Shown in pieces: positions 26,186 through 35,265 of a DNA stretch of 64,000 nt (its first letter is position 1; each line of letters begins with the position of its first letter). The stretch is from CAWULT01 sp963923455 (GTDB lineage Bacteria; Acidobacteriota; Vicinamibacteria; Vicinamibacterales; UBA2999). A program made the translations under genes and the position numbers. Location: contig CAWULT010000001.1 of the NCBI GenBank assembly GCA_963923455.1, forward strand, positions 1-64,000, written 5' to 3'. The notes under the pieces were generated by a model. It had not been told where the DNA came from and searched no databases. It saw nothing but the letters and a program-made list of their open reading frames with translations.

Positions 26186-27178
26186 CTATCCGTCGATGTC
26201 GACGAGGACCTTCCCGACGACGCTCCCCGAGTCCTGCGCGTCGTGCGCGTCGGCCGTGCGCGCCAGCGGGAAGCGCGCGCCCACCTGCGTGCGGTACTGG
26301 CCCGACTCGAGGCAGGCCGTCACGTCGCGCACGGCCACCTGGTGGGCGTGGTCGCCCATCGTGTAGACCAGCACGAAGTGCACCGTCTGTGACTTCCGCA
26401 TCAGCGTGAAGAACGGGATCAGGGGCTGCGGTACCGGGCCCGCGGAGTAGGTGGCGATGGCGCCGCCGATCGCCAGCATGTCGGCGTCGGCCTGGATGTT
26501 CTCGTCGAAGGCCACCTCGATGATGCGGTCCACGCCGCGGCCGCCGGTTGCGTCGTTGACGGCCTCGACGACGTTCTGCGCCTTGCGGTTGACGATGAGG
26601 TGCGCGCCGGCCTCGACGGCGGCCGCTTCCTGGGCGGGCTTGCTCACGGTGGCGAAGACGCGCGCACCGGCCCAGCGCGCGAGCTGGATTGCGGCGTTGC
26701 CCACGCCGCCCCCGCCGCCCTGGACGAGCACCGTCCGGCCGTGAATCGGCCCGTCGGCGAACAGGCACCGGTGCGCGGTGAGCGCCGGCACGCCGAGGCC
26801 GGCGCCCGTGTCGAAGTCGATCCCGTCCGGCAGCCGGACGGCCTGATGCGCGGGCACGACGACGAACTCGGCCGTCGTGCCGAACGCTCGGCCCAGGTAG
26901 GCTTCGTACACCCAGACGCGCTCGCCGATCCGCGTGTGCGGCACGCCCGCGCCCACGGCCTCGATGACGCCTGCGCCGTCCTGCCCGGTGATCATCCTCG
27001 GGAACGGCATGGCCGTCATGCCCAGCCAACCGCCGCGCGTCTTCGTGTCGGTGGGGTTGATGCCGGCCACGTGCACGCGGACGCGGACCTCGCCGACGCC
27101 GGGCGTCGGGTCGGGCATCTCGCCGTGGACCAGCACGTCCTGTGCGGGGCCCTTCTTCTCGAACCAGACTGCGCGCAT
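26186..27178 (-). CDS. Zinc-independent quinone oxidoreductase, MDR superfamily (QOR-like)
   Basis: 330 residues. GroES-like N-terminal domain with AGINPTDTKTRGG and MITGQDGAGVIEAVGAGV, then a Rossmann NAD(P)H fold with the nucleotide loop VLVQGGGGGVGNAAIQLA (154-160 core). There are no clustered zinc Cys, which fits the quinone oxidoreductase/zeta-crystallin branch that reduces quinones or enones with NADPH. It stands 16 bases after the TsdA-like cytochrome gene on the same strand and may be the last gene of that operon, though its role with the oxidase is unclear. Confidence 0.9.
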   Translation of the reverse strand: MRAVWFEKKGPAQDVLVHGEMPDPTPGVGEVRVRVHVAGINPTDTKTRGGWLGMTAMPFPRMITGQDGAGVIEAVGAGVPHTRIGERVWVYEAYLGRAFGTTAEFVVVPAHQAVRLPDGIDFDTGAGLGVPALTAHRCLFADGPIHGRTVLVQGGGGGVGNAAIQLARWAGARVFATVSKPAQEAAAVEAGAHLIVNRKAQNVVEAVNDATGGRGVDRIIEVAFDENIQADADMLAIGGAIATYSAGPVPQPLIPFFTLMRKSQTVHFVLVYTMGDHAHQVAVRDVTACLESGQYRTQVGARFPLARTADAHDAQDSGSVVGKVLVDIDG

Positions 27179-27194
27179 ACGATATCGACTCCGG

Positions 27195-28154
27195 CTACTT
27201 CTTCGCCTTGAGTGCCTTGTAGTACGCCTCGATCGGCCCGTACGGGCCGAAGCGGTGCTGCTCGATCGGAAACGGGTCGGCGAACGGCCCGTACGCGTTG
27301 TCGACCGGCTTGGCCGTGCGGTCCGGATAGTCCCGGTCGAGGTTGGCCATTGCGGGCCGGGGCTGCGCGTTGATGAAGGCCGCCACGTCGAAGGCCTCGT
27401 CGCTCGTCAGGTCGGCCTTGCCGAGGGGCATGCGGGCCTTGATGAACCGCGAGGCCGTCAGCACCCGGTGCATGCCGGCGCCGTCGTTGAAGCTGTCGGG
27501 CCCCCAGAGTGGCGGGAACACGTAGCCGTCGGCCGGGTTGGCCGATGCGCGCAGGCCCTGGCCGTCGTCGCCATGGCAGATCGCGCATCGGGACATGAAG
27601 ACGTCGCGTCCGCGCTCGAGGCTGGCGGCACGCGCGGGCGCCTTGAAGGGCGCCGGTTCGTCCACCTTCTTCAGGCTGGCGCCCATGGCCTCGTAGCGCC
27701 GGCCGAGCGAGCGCAGGTAGGCGGCCATCGCGCGCATCTCCACGCCGTCCATCGGCAGCGGCTTGCCGTTCATGCTGCGCTGCATGCACTCGTTGATGCG
27801 GTCCTCGATGTCGGTCATGTCGCCGACGCGGGCCGAGAAGCGAGGGTAGTGCTCGGTCGTCTGCAGCAGCGTCAGCGTGCCCGTCTGCGTGCCGATCCCG
27901 AGGTGGCACGACGCGCAGGCGAGCCGGCTGCCGGAGTAGCGCATCGAGGCGTCCGGCTGGTCGGGTCCGAGGTAGCGTGACGTCTGCCCGATGAGGCGGC
28001 GGCCGTAGTCCTCGGTCGCCGGATCGGGTGACGCCGACGGGCTCGGGGCGCCGAGCGTGCGCGACACGGCCGCACCGACGGTGATGACGCCGGCCGCGGC
28101 GCAGACGAGCACCGCGGACAGCAGTCCCGAGCGAGACGTGGGCAGGTGGGTCAT
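27195..28154 (-). CDS. Dihaem cytochrome c, thiosulfate dehydrogenase (TsdA)-like
   Basis: 319 residues with an N-terminal signal/anchor. Two haem c sites: CASCH (80-84) and CAICH (190-194). The stretch DRINECMQRSMNG (about 118-130) matches TsdA, where the Cys in this segment (here C123) is an axial ligand of the active-site haem; YPRFSARVGD just before it also fits. TsdA oxidises thiosulfate to tetrathionate, or runs in reverse, in the periplasm. The gene overlaps the CcoQ-like stop as ATGA, so it is translated with the cbb3 oxidase, which could take its electrons. Activity is inference. Confidence 0.82.
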   Translation of the reverse strand: MTHLPTSRSGLLSAVLVCAAAGVITVGAAVSRTLGAPSPSASPDPATEDYGRRLIGQTSRYLGPDQPDASMRYSGSRLACASCHLGIGTQTGTLTLLQTTEHYPRFSARVGDMTDIEDRINECMQRSMNGKPLPMDGVEMRAMAAYLRSLGRRYEAMGASLKKVDEPAPFKAPARAASLERGRDVFMSRCAICHGDDGQGLRASANPADGYVFPPLWGPDSFNDGAGMHRVLTASRFIKARMPLGKADLTSDEAFDVAAFINAQPRPAMANLDRDYPDRTAKPVDNAYGPFADPFPIEQHRFGPYGPIEAYYKALKAKK

Positions 28155-28333
28155 GCGGATCGGCTCCCGCGCGTGCCGCCCCCGCGGCGCTCCCGATCAT
28201 ACCGTTCGAGCTGGGCCTGGAAGTGGTGCTTCGGACGCTCGATCCAGGTGCGGAGGTCCGGGCGGAGCGCCCAGGCGGCGACGAACGCCAGCGCCAGCGC
28301 CGACGACAGCAGGACGACGACCTCCGCGATCAT
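28151..28333 (-). CDS. CcoQ/FixQ-like small membrane subunit
   Basis: 60 residues, one membrane helix (VVVLLSSALALAFVAAWAL) followed by a basic tail. ATGA overlaps on both sides tie it to the fused CcoO/CcoP gene upstream and the dihaem cytochrome downstream. Size, topology and position match the small accessory subunit of cbb3 oxidases. The sequence itself is too short for a firm homology call. Confidence 0.7.
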   Translation of the reverse strand: MIAEVVVLLSSALALAFVAAWALRPDLRTWIERPKHHFQAQLERYDRERRGGGTRGSRSA

Positions 28334-29568
28334 CGGGGCCCTCCCGGGACCGTGCCGCCGAACAGGCTGCGAACGTAGTGCGCCGCCGCGAGGCGCTCCT
28401 CGCCGGTCAGCCGTCCGGTCCACGGGGCCATCTGGGTGCCCTCGACCCCGTTGGTGATCGCGGACACGGCGAGCGCGAGGCTCGGGCGCTGGGACCGGAA
28501 GTCGGCGGGGGCGATGCGGAGTTCGGGCGCGGCCGCGCCGCGGCCGTCGCCGGTGGTCCCGTGGCACTGGACGCAGTGGGCGGTGAACACCCGTTCGCCC
28601 AGGGCCAGCAGATCGGGTGTCGGCGCGGGCTCGGCGAGGCGGGCCTCGAGCGCCGCCACGGCGCCGGCCAGCGCGGCCAGGTCGTCTGGGCCGTGATCGC
28701 GCCAGGCCTGCATCGAGGTGCCGGGAACGCCGTTCCACAGCGCGTCGACCACGCGGGCGCGCGTGTAGGTGTGCTGCGCGAGGTTCGCGGGCCGGGGCCG
28801 GAGCGTCGCCGCGCCCGGACCGTCGCCCGCGCCCTGGTCGCCATGACAGCCCGCGCACGACGCCGCGAAGAGCGTCCGGCCGCGCGCGGCGTCCGAGGCC
28901 GCCGGCACCTCGGGCGCGCCGCCTCGCCGGCGAGGCCTGGCCGGGCTCGCGTCCACGGGCATCGAGAAGGCCATCGCGGCCATCTCGTCGCCGGGGCAGT
29001 CGCAGGCGTCGCGGGCCCGGGTCTCGGCCTCCGGTCCTGCGATGGCACGGGCGCGGCCCAGGGAGTCGAGGTACGCGACGAGGTCGCGCGCGTCCTGGGT
29101 CGGGCGATCGGGCGAGCCGTCGAACAGCGTCCGGTACGAGGGCATCACCGAGCCGGGCACGATCGCGCGCGGGGCGAACAGGTGCGCGAAGTGCCAGTCC
29201 TCCGGATGGACGCCGCCCTGGCGCGACAGATCGGGGCCGATCCGGCGCGTGCCCCAGAGGTGCGGGAAGTCGAAGCGTGTCTCCCAGGCCAGCGTGGGCG
29301 CGCCGAACCGCACCATGTCGGCGTGCAGGTAGCGCACCTGCTGGGTGTGGCAGTAGGCACAGCCCTCGCGGCCGTAGATGGCACGCCCGCGCTGTTCGCT
29401 GGCGGTCAGCTGGAGCATGTGCTCGGGCGCCATCGCCCGGCCCTGTTCCTCGAGCACGCGCGCGGGCCAGACGCCGAGCAGCAGCACCGAGAGCGCGAAG
29501 AAGACGACGCCGGCGACGCTCGCCACCAGGTACGCCATGCGCAGCGCGCGGCCGGACCGGTCGGTCAC
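28330..29568 (-). CDS. Fused cbb3 oxidase subunits II and III (CcoO-CcoP), trihaem
   Basis: 412 residues from a GTG start (GTGA overlap with ccoN, GGAGG about 7 bases upstream). One N-terminal membrane helix is followed by a CcoO-like monohaem domain (REGCAYCHTQQVR, 70-74; HLWGTRRIGPDLSRQGG) and, after a linker at about 185-225, two class I cytochrome c domains with CAGCH (238-242) and CVQCH (332-336). In canonical oxidases these are separate CcoO and CcoP subunits; here one chain supplies all three c haems. It delivers electrons from cytochrome c donors to CcoN. Met ligands (VMPSY, TSMQAW, TQMAPW) are present. Confidence 0.88.
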   Translation of the reverse strand: MTDRSGRALRMAYLVASVAGVVFFALSVLLLGVWPARVLEEQGRAMAPEHMLQLTASEQRGRAIYGREGCAYCHTQQVRYLHADMVRFGAPTLAWETRFDFPHLWGTRRIGPDLSRQGGVHPEDWHFAHLFAPRAIVPGSVMPSYRTLFDGSPDRPTQDARDLVAYLDSLGRARAIAGPEAETRARDACDCPGDEMAAMAFSMPVDASPARPRRRGGAPEVPAASDAARGRTLFAASCAGCHGDQGAGDGPGAATLRPRPANLAQHTYTRARVVDALWNGVPGTSMQAWRDHGPDDLAALAGAVAALEARLAEPAPTPDLLALGERVFTAHCVQCHGTTGDGRGAAAPELRIAPADFRSQRPSLALAVSAITNGVEGTQMAPWTGRLTGEERLAAAHYVRSLFGGTVPGGPR

Positions 29569-31016
29569 GACACGGCCTCCGCCGCTTCGCGGGCCGTGGC
29601 GCTGGCGATCACGGGCGCGATGCCGCTCCCGGGCGCCAGATCGCGTCCGGCTCCGATTGCGTGGAGTCCCCCGCCGCGCGGGCCCGTGGTGAGCCCGACC
29701 AGCAGGGCGACGAGGCCGCCGACGATCGGCAGCGCGGAGATCGTCCGGACGATCCAGTAAGGGCGGGCGGCCCGCACCGACTCCATCCACGGCGCGCCCG
29801 ACAGCCAGGCACGGGCCTCGACCAGGCCGGCCGCGGTCAGGTCGGCCACCATCAGCACGACGCCGAGGACGAGCAGCCAGTAGCCCCACTCGAGCGCGCG
29901 CGCGTTGTAGCGCGCGCCCGGCATCCGTTGCCACGCGTGGACGAGGCCCCCGATGGCCGCGAAGGTCGCGAAACCGAGCATCGCCAGGTGCGAATGGCCG
30001 ATCACCCAGTCCGAGAAGTGCACCGCCTGGTTGACGGCCATCTGCGCCTGGGTGGCGCCCTGGAGGCTCACGATCAGGTAGAACACGGTGGACGTGGCGA
30101 CGAACCGCAAGCCGACGTCACGCGGCAGCCAGCCCGAACCGCGCAGCGACAGCAGCAGGTTCGTGACGACGAGGATCACGTCCACGCCGAGCAGCGTCGA
30201 CGCCGCGATGGCGCCGAGCTGCGCGGCCATCGGAATGGCCGAGTAGACGTAGTGATGCGTGCCGTTCAGCGGGTAGAGGAAGAACAGCAGCCAGAAGCCC
30301 AGCATCGACAGGAAGTGGCTGAAGACCGGGCGGCCCGAGGCGGCAGGAATCACGAAGTAGATGATGGCCAGCGCCAGCGGCGTGACGAAGAGCCCGACGG
30401 CGTCGTGGATCCAGAGGCCGCTGAAGGCGGCGCCCTGCGCGCCCGGCACGAACTCGGGGACGACGTTGCCCATCGGATAGGCCAGCAGCGTGAAGACGAG
30501 GCCGCCGATCACGTACCAGCTGGACACGTACAGGTGCTCGAGGCCGCGCCGGAAGAACGGCGGGAGGAACTGCACGGCCGCCAGCAGCAGGCCGGCCACG
30601 AGGAACACGTCGATGACGAGCGGGAACTCGGCCCACTCGAGCGGCTGGCTGATGCCGGCGAGCACGAGCGCCCAGCCCGGCAGCAGCCCGGCGAGGTTCC
30701 ACACTGCGAACAGCCACCAGCCGAGCCGCGCGCTGGTGACGCGGCGGCCGGTCAGCAACGGCACGCCGTGGTAGAGGAACGCGAAGAACGCGTTGCCCAG
30801 CCAGCCCAGCATGATGCCCTGGGTGTGGCCGTAGCGGAGGCGGCCCCAGCCGAGCCAGGCCACGCCGGCGCCGACGTCCGGGTGGACGAGCTGCTCGGCG
30901 GCGACGAGGCCCAGGACGGCCGACACGAGCAGCGCGGCGAATGCCGCGAGGGCGTGCGCCTGGACCAGCGCGCCGTCGACGACGGGCTGCGGGGCGGGGC
31001 CGTCGGAACGGGCCAC
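29565..31016 (-). CDS. ccoN: cbb3-type cytochrome c oxidase subunit I
   Basis: 483 residues, 12 membrane helices. All metal ligands are in place: H64 (RYGHTQG, low-spin haem b), H204 (HDAVGLF) and H254/H255 (GTHHYVYS) for CuB, H341 and H343 (IGHSHLAMLG) for the two haems, and Tyr248 near the CuB site as in C-family oxidases. It reduces O2 to water with high affinity and pumps protons at the inner membrane. GTG start two bases after the stop of the DsrE-like gene; no strong ribosome site, so coupling is likely. No CcoG/H/I/S assembly genes are visible, but a copper ATPase lies about 8 kb away. Confidence 0.95.
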   Translation of the reverse strand: MARSDGPAPQPVVDGALVQAHALAAFAALLVSAVLGLVAAEQLVHPDVGAGVAWLGWGRLRYGHTQGIMLGWLGNAFFAFLYHGVPLLTGRRVTSARLGWWLFAVWNLAGLLPGWALVLAGISQPLEWAEFPLVIDVFLVAGLLLAAVQFLPPFFRRGLEHLYVSSWYVIGGLVFTLLAYPMGNVVPEFVPGAQGAAFSGLWIHDAVGLFVTPLALAIIYFVIPAASGRPVFSHFLSMLGFWLLFFLYPLNGTHHYVYSAIPMAAQLGAIAASTLLGVDVILVVTNLLLSLRGSGWLPRDVGLRFVATSTVFYLIVSLQGATQAQMAVNQAVHFSDWVIGHSHLAMLGFATFAAIGGLVHAWQRMPGARYNARALEWGYWLLVLGVVLMVADLTAAGLVEARAWLSGAPWMESVRAARPYWIVRTISALPIVGGLVALLVGLTTGPRGGGLHAIGAGRDLAPGSGIAPVIASATAREAAEAVS

Positions 31017-31018
31017 GG

Positions 31019-31702
31019 TCAGCCCGCGCTCAGCACCGTATAGCCGTACTCCTGCGCGCGCGTGACGGCGATGACGCCGGCCGCCACCATGTGCGCGTTC
31101 GGCACGAGGTTCGAGGTCAGCTCCTTGTAGATCGCGTCCGGCGTCGACCCGACCGACGCGGCGACCTGGCCGGAGAGCCGGCGCGTCGCCATCTGGCAGA
31201 CCGCGAAGTGGACGCCGCGTTTGGCGACCGCGCCAATCGTCTGGCCGTAGTTGGGCAGCGACGTCCCGTAGCCCGTGGCGTTGAACAGGTTGATCGTCGG
31301 CGTCTGGCCGGTCTTGGGGTCGGTGAGCGCGAGGCCCTCGGCGAGGCCCTTGCCGTACTTGGCCCACATCGCGTCGGTGAACGCGAACGCCGTGGACGAG
31401 TGGCGCAGGGTGACCACCACCGCCACGTCCGCGTCCGTGAGCTGGTAGCCGGCCGCATTGGCCACGAACAGGTTGTTCGCGAAGAGCAACGCGTCGCCGC
31501 CGCCCTTGACGCTGAACGAGTCGATCACCGTCCGGTGCTTGCCGGGCAGGGCATCGAACCAGGCGTCCTCGCCGTGCCGCGCCGGCTGGAACCGGCCGGC
31601 CGTGGCCTGGGCCTGCGCGGCCTGCGGCCGAAGCGCCAGTGCGGCGGCGGCCGCGCCGAACACGGACATCCACGACCGGCGTCCCCACGTGTGCTGCGTC
31701 AT
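31019..31702 (-). CDS. Tat-exported DsrE-like protein
   Basis: 227 residues. The N-terminus WGRRSWMSVFGAAAAALAL followed by AQAQA is a twin-arginine-type signal with a cleavage site. The mature part ends in GVHFAVCQMATRR and AAGVIAVTRAQEYGYTVLSA, the pattern of DsrE/DsrF-like domains, in which the Cys can carry sulfur. It is the first gene of the cbb3 operon (GGGAG ribosome site, -10 box 45 bases upstream) and two bases before ccoN. A periplasmic sulfur-handling role next to a TsdA-like cytochrome is plausible but unproven. Confidence 0.7.
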   Translation of the reverse strand: MTQHTWGRRSWMSVFGAAAAALALRPQAAQAQATAGRFQPARHGEDAWFDALPGKHRTVIDSFSVKGGGDALLFANNLFVANAAGYQLTDADVAVVVTLRHSSTAFAFTDAMWAKYGKGLAEGLALTDPKTGQTPTINLFNATGYGTSLPNYGQTIGAVAKRGVHFAVCQMATRRLSGQVAASVGSTPDAIYKELTSNLVPNAHMVAAGVIAVTRAQEYGYTVLSAG

Positions 31703-31746
31703 TGCTGTCTCCCGATGGCACGGCGGAACGCCGTGATGGCGGCCGC

Positions 31747-31752
31747 ATTATA
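31747..31752 (-). promoter_or_regulatory. -10 box (TATAAT) of the cbb3 operon
   Basis: A perfect TATAAT on the minus strand, preceded by GGG, 45 bases before the first gene of the operon, in otherwise very GC-rich DNA. No consensus -35 or FNR-type palindrome was seen. Confidence 0.5.
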
Positions 31753-31888
31753 CCCGCGCCGCATGCCGGGCCCGTCCCGCTGGTTCCGTCGGCGTCGCGA
31801 GACAGCGCGCGTCCGGGCGGATCGATTCAGGATGGGCCGGCGATGTGTCGCACCACGTACCCGGCGCGCCCACGCCGTGCGCCGGCCG

Positions 31889-32083
31889 TCAGGCCAACAT
31901 GCTCGGCCGACGGATCGGCTTGCCGTCGTCGCCGTCGCCCACGCCGCCGGGCGGCTTGACGCGCTGCCGGTGTGGCTCCGGATTCGGTCCCCGCTGGGCC
32001 CGCGCGTTGATCACCCACAGCGCGACCGCTGCGGCGCCTCCGACCATCGCCACGGCCAGCGGGAAGAACTCGAAGAAGAGCAC
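31889..32083 (-). CDS. Small single-helix membrane protein
   Basis: 64 residues: one N-terminal hydrophobic segment (FPLAVAMVGGAAAVALWVI) and a basic, Pro-rich tail. AGGA lies about 9 bases before the ATG. It is 72 bases downstream of the RND pump gene on the same strand and could be the last gene of that operon. I recognise no family; it may be an accessory peptide of the pump or oxidase. Confidence 0.5.
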   Translation of the reverse strand: MLFFEFFPLAVAMVGGAAAVALWVINARAQRGPNPEPHRQRVKPPGGVGDGDDGKPIRRPSMLA

Positions 32084-32155
32084 GGGTCGATCCTAGCCGA
32101 TGGCGAAGCGAGGCGGCCACCGACGTGGACCGCCTGGCGGCACGGACACGGTGCC

Positions 32156-35100
32156 TCACGACTGGGCGGGTGCCGCGTGTGTCGGGCTCCCGTAGCGCAG
32201 GTACAGCACCGGCACGACGAACATGTTCAGCAGCGTCGAGGTGCTGAGCCCGCACAGGATCACGAGTGCCATCGGCGTCTGGATCTCGCTGCCTGCCCGA
32301 CCGCCCCCCGCCGCCAGGGGCACGAGGGCGAGCCCGGCCGCCATCGCGGTCATCAGGATGGGCGCGAGGCGCTCGCGTGCCCCGCGCGTGACCGCTTCCC
32401 GGAAGTCGGTCACGCCCTCGACCGTCATCAGGTGCTGGATGTGCGAGATCAGCATGATGCCGTTCCGCGTCGCGATCCCGAACAGCGTGATGAAGCCGAT
32501 GAGCGTGGCCACGTTCAGGACACCCCCGGCCATGAAGACACCCGCCACGCCGCCGATGAGGGCGAGGGGCAGGTTGGCGGTGACGACGATGGCCTCGCGG
32601 GCCCGGCCGAGGGCCAGCACGAGCAGCAGTACCAGGCCGGCCAGCACGAGCAGCCCGAGGACCAGCAGGCGCTGGGAGGCGCTCTGTTCGCTCTCGAACT
32701 GGCCCCCGTATTCGACGCGGTAGCCCGCGGGCATCGTGACCGCGCGCGAGACGGCGCCCTGGATGTCCGCGACGACGCTACCGAGGTCACGCCCGGCGAC
32801 GTTGCACGAGATCACGATGCGCCGCTGGACGTTCTCGCGCAGGACCATGTTCGGTCCTTCCTCGCGTCGGACGTCGGCGACGGTTCGAATCGGCACCGGG
32901 GCGCCCGCCGGCGTGTCGACGGGCAGGTCGGCCACCCGGTCGAAGTCCGCAGCGGCCGAGCCGTCGAGCTTCACCAGCAGATCGAACGCCGTGCCCCGGT
33001 CGAAGATGCGGCCGACGACCGTGCCGGCCAGGCTCGTCTCGACGGCCTCCGCGACGTCGGCCGGGCGCAGGCCCACGCGCGCCATGGCCGCGCGGTTCAG
33101 GACGAAGCGCACGAACGGCACGTCCATCTGCTGCTCCAGCGACAGGTCCACGACGCCAGGGACCTCGCGCATGGCCTCCTGCACACGGCCCCCGAGGCGC
33201 CGCAGCGTGGCGAGATCGTCGCCGAACACCTTGACTGCGACGTTGGCCCGCGTGCCGGAGAGCATGTGGTCGATCCTGTGCGAGATCGGCTGGCCGATCG
33301 TGACGTTGGTCCCGGGCAGGGTCGAGAACTGCTGGCGCAGTTCGGCCAGCAGCGCCGCACGCGGGCGCCCGGTGTCCGTCAGGCCGACGTCGATCTCGGC
33401 GGCTTCGACGCCCTGGACGTGCTCGTCGTACTCGGCCCGGCCGGTGCGCCGGGCCGTGGCCACGACCTCGGGCTGCGAGAGGAGGATCCGTTCGACCCGC
33501 GCGCCGAGTTCGTCCGACTTGGCCAGCGACGTTCCCGGGAGCGTGTTCGCCTGCACGGTCAGGCTGCCCTCGTGGAACTCCGGCAGGAAGGCGCCCCCGG
33601 CCTGCGTCAGGGCCGCCGCCGCGCCCCCGAAGAGCAGCAGGGCCGTCGCCAGCACGGTCTTCGGGTGGTCGAGTACGGGCGGCAGGGCGGCTGAGAATCC
33701 GCGCGTGAGCCACCGGATCAGCCAGCCCTCGTGTCCCCGGCGGATCGACGGCGCGTTCGGCAGGAACGCCGCGCACAGGGCCGGGGTGACGACGATGGCG
33801 ACGGCCAGCGACGCCAGCAGCGCCACGATGTACGCGAAGGCGAGGGGCGCGAGCAGGCGGCCCTCAATGCCCGCCAGGCCGAACACCGGCAGGAACACGA
33901 GCACGATGATCACCGTGGCGAAGACGATCGACCCGCGGATCTCGAGCGTCGCGTCGCGGATCACCTCCGACGCGGGCCGCCTGAGGGCAGGCGGGTGGGC
34001 GTCCTCCGCCCGCAGGCGCCGCACGACGTTCTCGACGTCGATGATGGCGTCGTCCACGAGGGCGCCGATGGCGATCGCCATGCCCCCGAGCGTCATCGTG
34101 TTGATACCGGCGCCGAAGGCGCGCAGCGCCAGCACGGCGGCGGCGAGCGACAGCGGCATCGCGGTGAGCGTGATCGCGGCCGCCCGCAGGTTGGCCAGGA
34201 ACAGCAGCACGATCACGACCACGAGCAGCGCGCCGTCGCGCAGCGCGCTCACGACGTTGGCGACCGCGACCTCGATGAAATCCGACTGGCGGAAGATGCG
34301 CCGGTCGATCGTGACGCCGGGCGGCAGTTCCCGCTGCAACGTGTCGAGTGTGCGATCGAGCGCGGCCGTGACCTCGAGCGTGTTCGCGCCGGGCTGCTTC
34401 TGGACGCCCACGATGATCGCCGGTGTGCCGTTGTGCGACCCCTCGCCGCGCTTGAAGGCTCCGGCCTCGCGAACCTCGGCGACGTCGCGCACGAGCACCG
34501 GGCGGGCGCCCCGCATCGCGACCAGCGTGTCGGCGACGTCGCCCGGCGTCCGGGCGCGACCGATGGCCTCGAGGACGTACTCCTGCGCGCCCTCGGTGTA
34601 GACGCCGGCGGACGTGTTCTCCGTGGACGCCCGCACGGCCGCCAGCAGATCGGTGAGCGAGACACCGGTGGCGCGCAGCGCTTCGGGCCTCGCCACCACC
34701 TGGAACTGGCGTTCGGACCCGCCGATGGGCGTGACCTGCGAGACGCCCGGCACGGCGAGCAGCCGCCTGCGCACGGTCGTGTCGGCCAGTGTCCGGAGCG
34801 TCAGCGGGTCGACCGTCGGCGACGAGATCGCGAAGAACAGAATCTCGCCCATGATCGAGGAGATGGGCGCGAGCACGGGCTGCGCGACCTGCGGCGGCAG
34901 CGTGCCGTTCACGAGGGTCAGCTTCTCGGAGACGAGCTGGCGCGCTGTGTAGATGTTGGTGCCCCAGTCGAATTCGACCCAGACGACCGCGATGCCGACC
35001 GCCGTGGCGGAGCGCACGCGGCGGACGCCGGAGGCGCCGTTGATGGCGCTCTCGATCGGCAGGGTGACGAGGGACTCCATCTCCTCGGGCGCCATGCCAC

Positions 35101-35257
35101 GGCCCTCGGCGAGAATCGTCACGGTGGGCGCGGTCAGATCCGGGAACACGTCGACCGGCATCTGGCGCGCGGTCCAGACGCCGGCGGCGAGCAGCAGCGC
35201 CGACAGCGCGGTCACGAGCCGGTGGTGATCGATGGACCACTGGATGATGCGTGTCAT
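32156..35257 (-). CDS. Heavy-metal RND efflux pump, inner-membrane subunit (CzcA/CusA-like)
   Basis: 1033 residues, the usual RND length, with 12 membrane helices and two large periplasmic loops. The GALVDDAIIDVENVVRRLR segment in helix 4 is the HME-type motif, and MPVDVFPDLTAPTVTI after helix 1 is also characteristic. Powered by the proton gradient, such pumps move Cu(I)/Ag(I) or Co/Zn/Cd from periplasm to outside. No Met cluster typical of CusA could be assigned with confidence, so the ion is inferred from the copper genes next door. Adaptor and TolC-like genes precede it in the same operon. Confidence 0.92.
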   Translation of the reverse strand: MTRIIQWSIDHHRLVTALSALLLAAGVWTARQMPVDVFPDLTAPTVTILAEGRGMAPEEMESLVTLPIESAINGASGVRRVRSATAVGIAVVWVEFDWGTNIYTARQLVSEKLTLVNGTLPPQVAQPVLAPISSIMGEILFFAISSPTVDPLTLRTLADTTVRRRLLAVPGVSQVTPIGGSERQFQVVARPEALRATGVSLTDLLAAVRASTENTSAGVYTEGAQEYVLEAIGRARTPGDVADTLVAMRGARPVLVRDVAEVREAGAFKRGEGSHNGTPAIIVGVQKQPGANTLEVTAALDRTLDTLQRELPPGVTIDRRIFRQSDFIEVAVANVVSALRDGALLVVVIVLLFLANLRAAAITLTAMPLSLAAAVLALRAFGAGINTMTLGGMAIAIGALVDDAIIDVENVVRRLRAEDAHPPALRRPASEVIRDATLEIRGSIVFATVIIVLVFLPVFGLAGIEGRLLAPLAFAYIVALLASLAVAIVVTPALCAAFLPNAPSIRRGHEGWLIRWLTRGFSAALPPVLDHPKTVLATALLLFGGAAAALTQAGGAFLPEFHEGSLTVQANTLPGTSLAKSDELGARVERILLSQPEVVATARRTGRAEYDEHVQGVEAAEIDVGLTDTGRPRAALLAELRQQFSTLPGTNVTIGQPISHRIDHMLSGTRANVAVKVFGDDLATLRRLGGRVQEAMREVPGVVDLSLEQQMDVPFVRFVLNRAAMARVGLRPADVAEAVETSLAGTVVGRIFDRGTAFDLLVKLDGSAAADFDRVADLPVDTPAGAPVPIRTVADVRREEGPNMVLRENVQRRIVISCNVAGRDLGSVVADIQGAVSRAVTMPAGYRVEYGGQFESEQSASQRLLVLGLLVLAGLVLLLVLALGRAREAIVVTANLPLALIGGVAGVFMAGGVLNVATLIGFITLFGIATRNGIMLISHIQHLMTVEGVTDFREAVTRGARERLAPILMTAMAAGLALVPLAAGGGRAGSEIQTPMALVILCGLSTSTLLNMFVVPVLYLRYGSPTHAAPAQS

Positions 35258-35265
35258 CGGGGACC

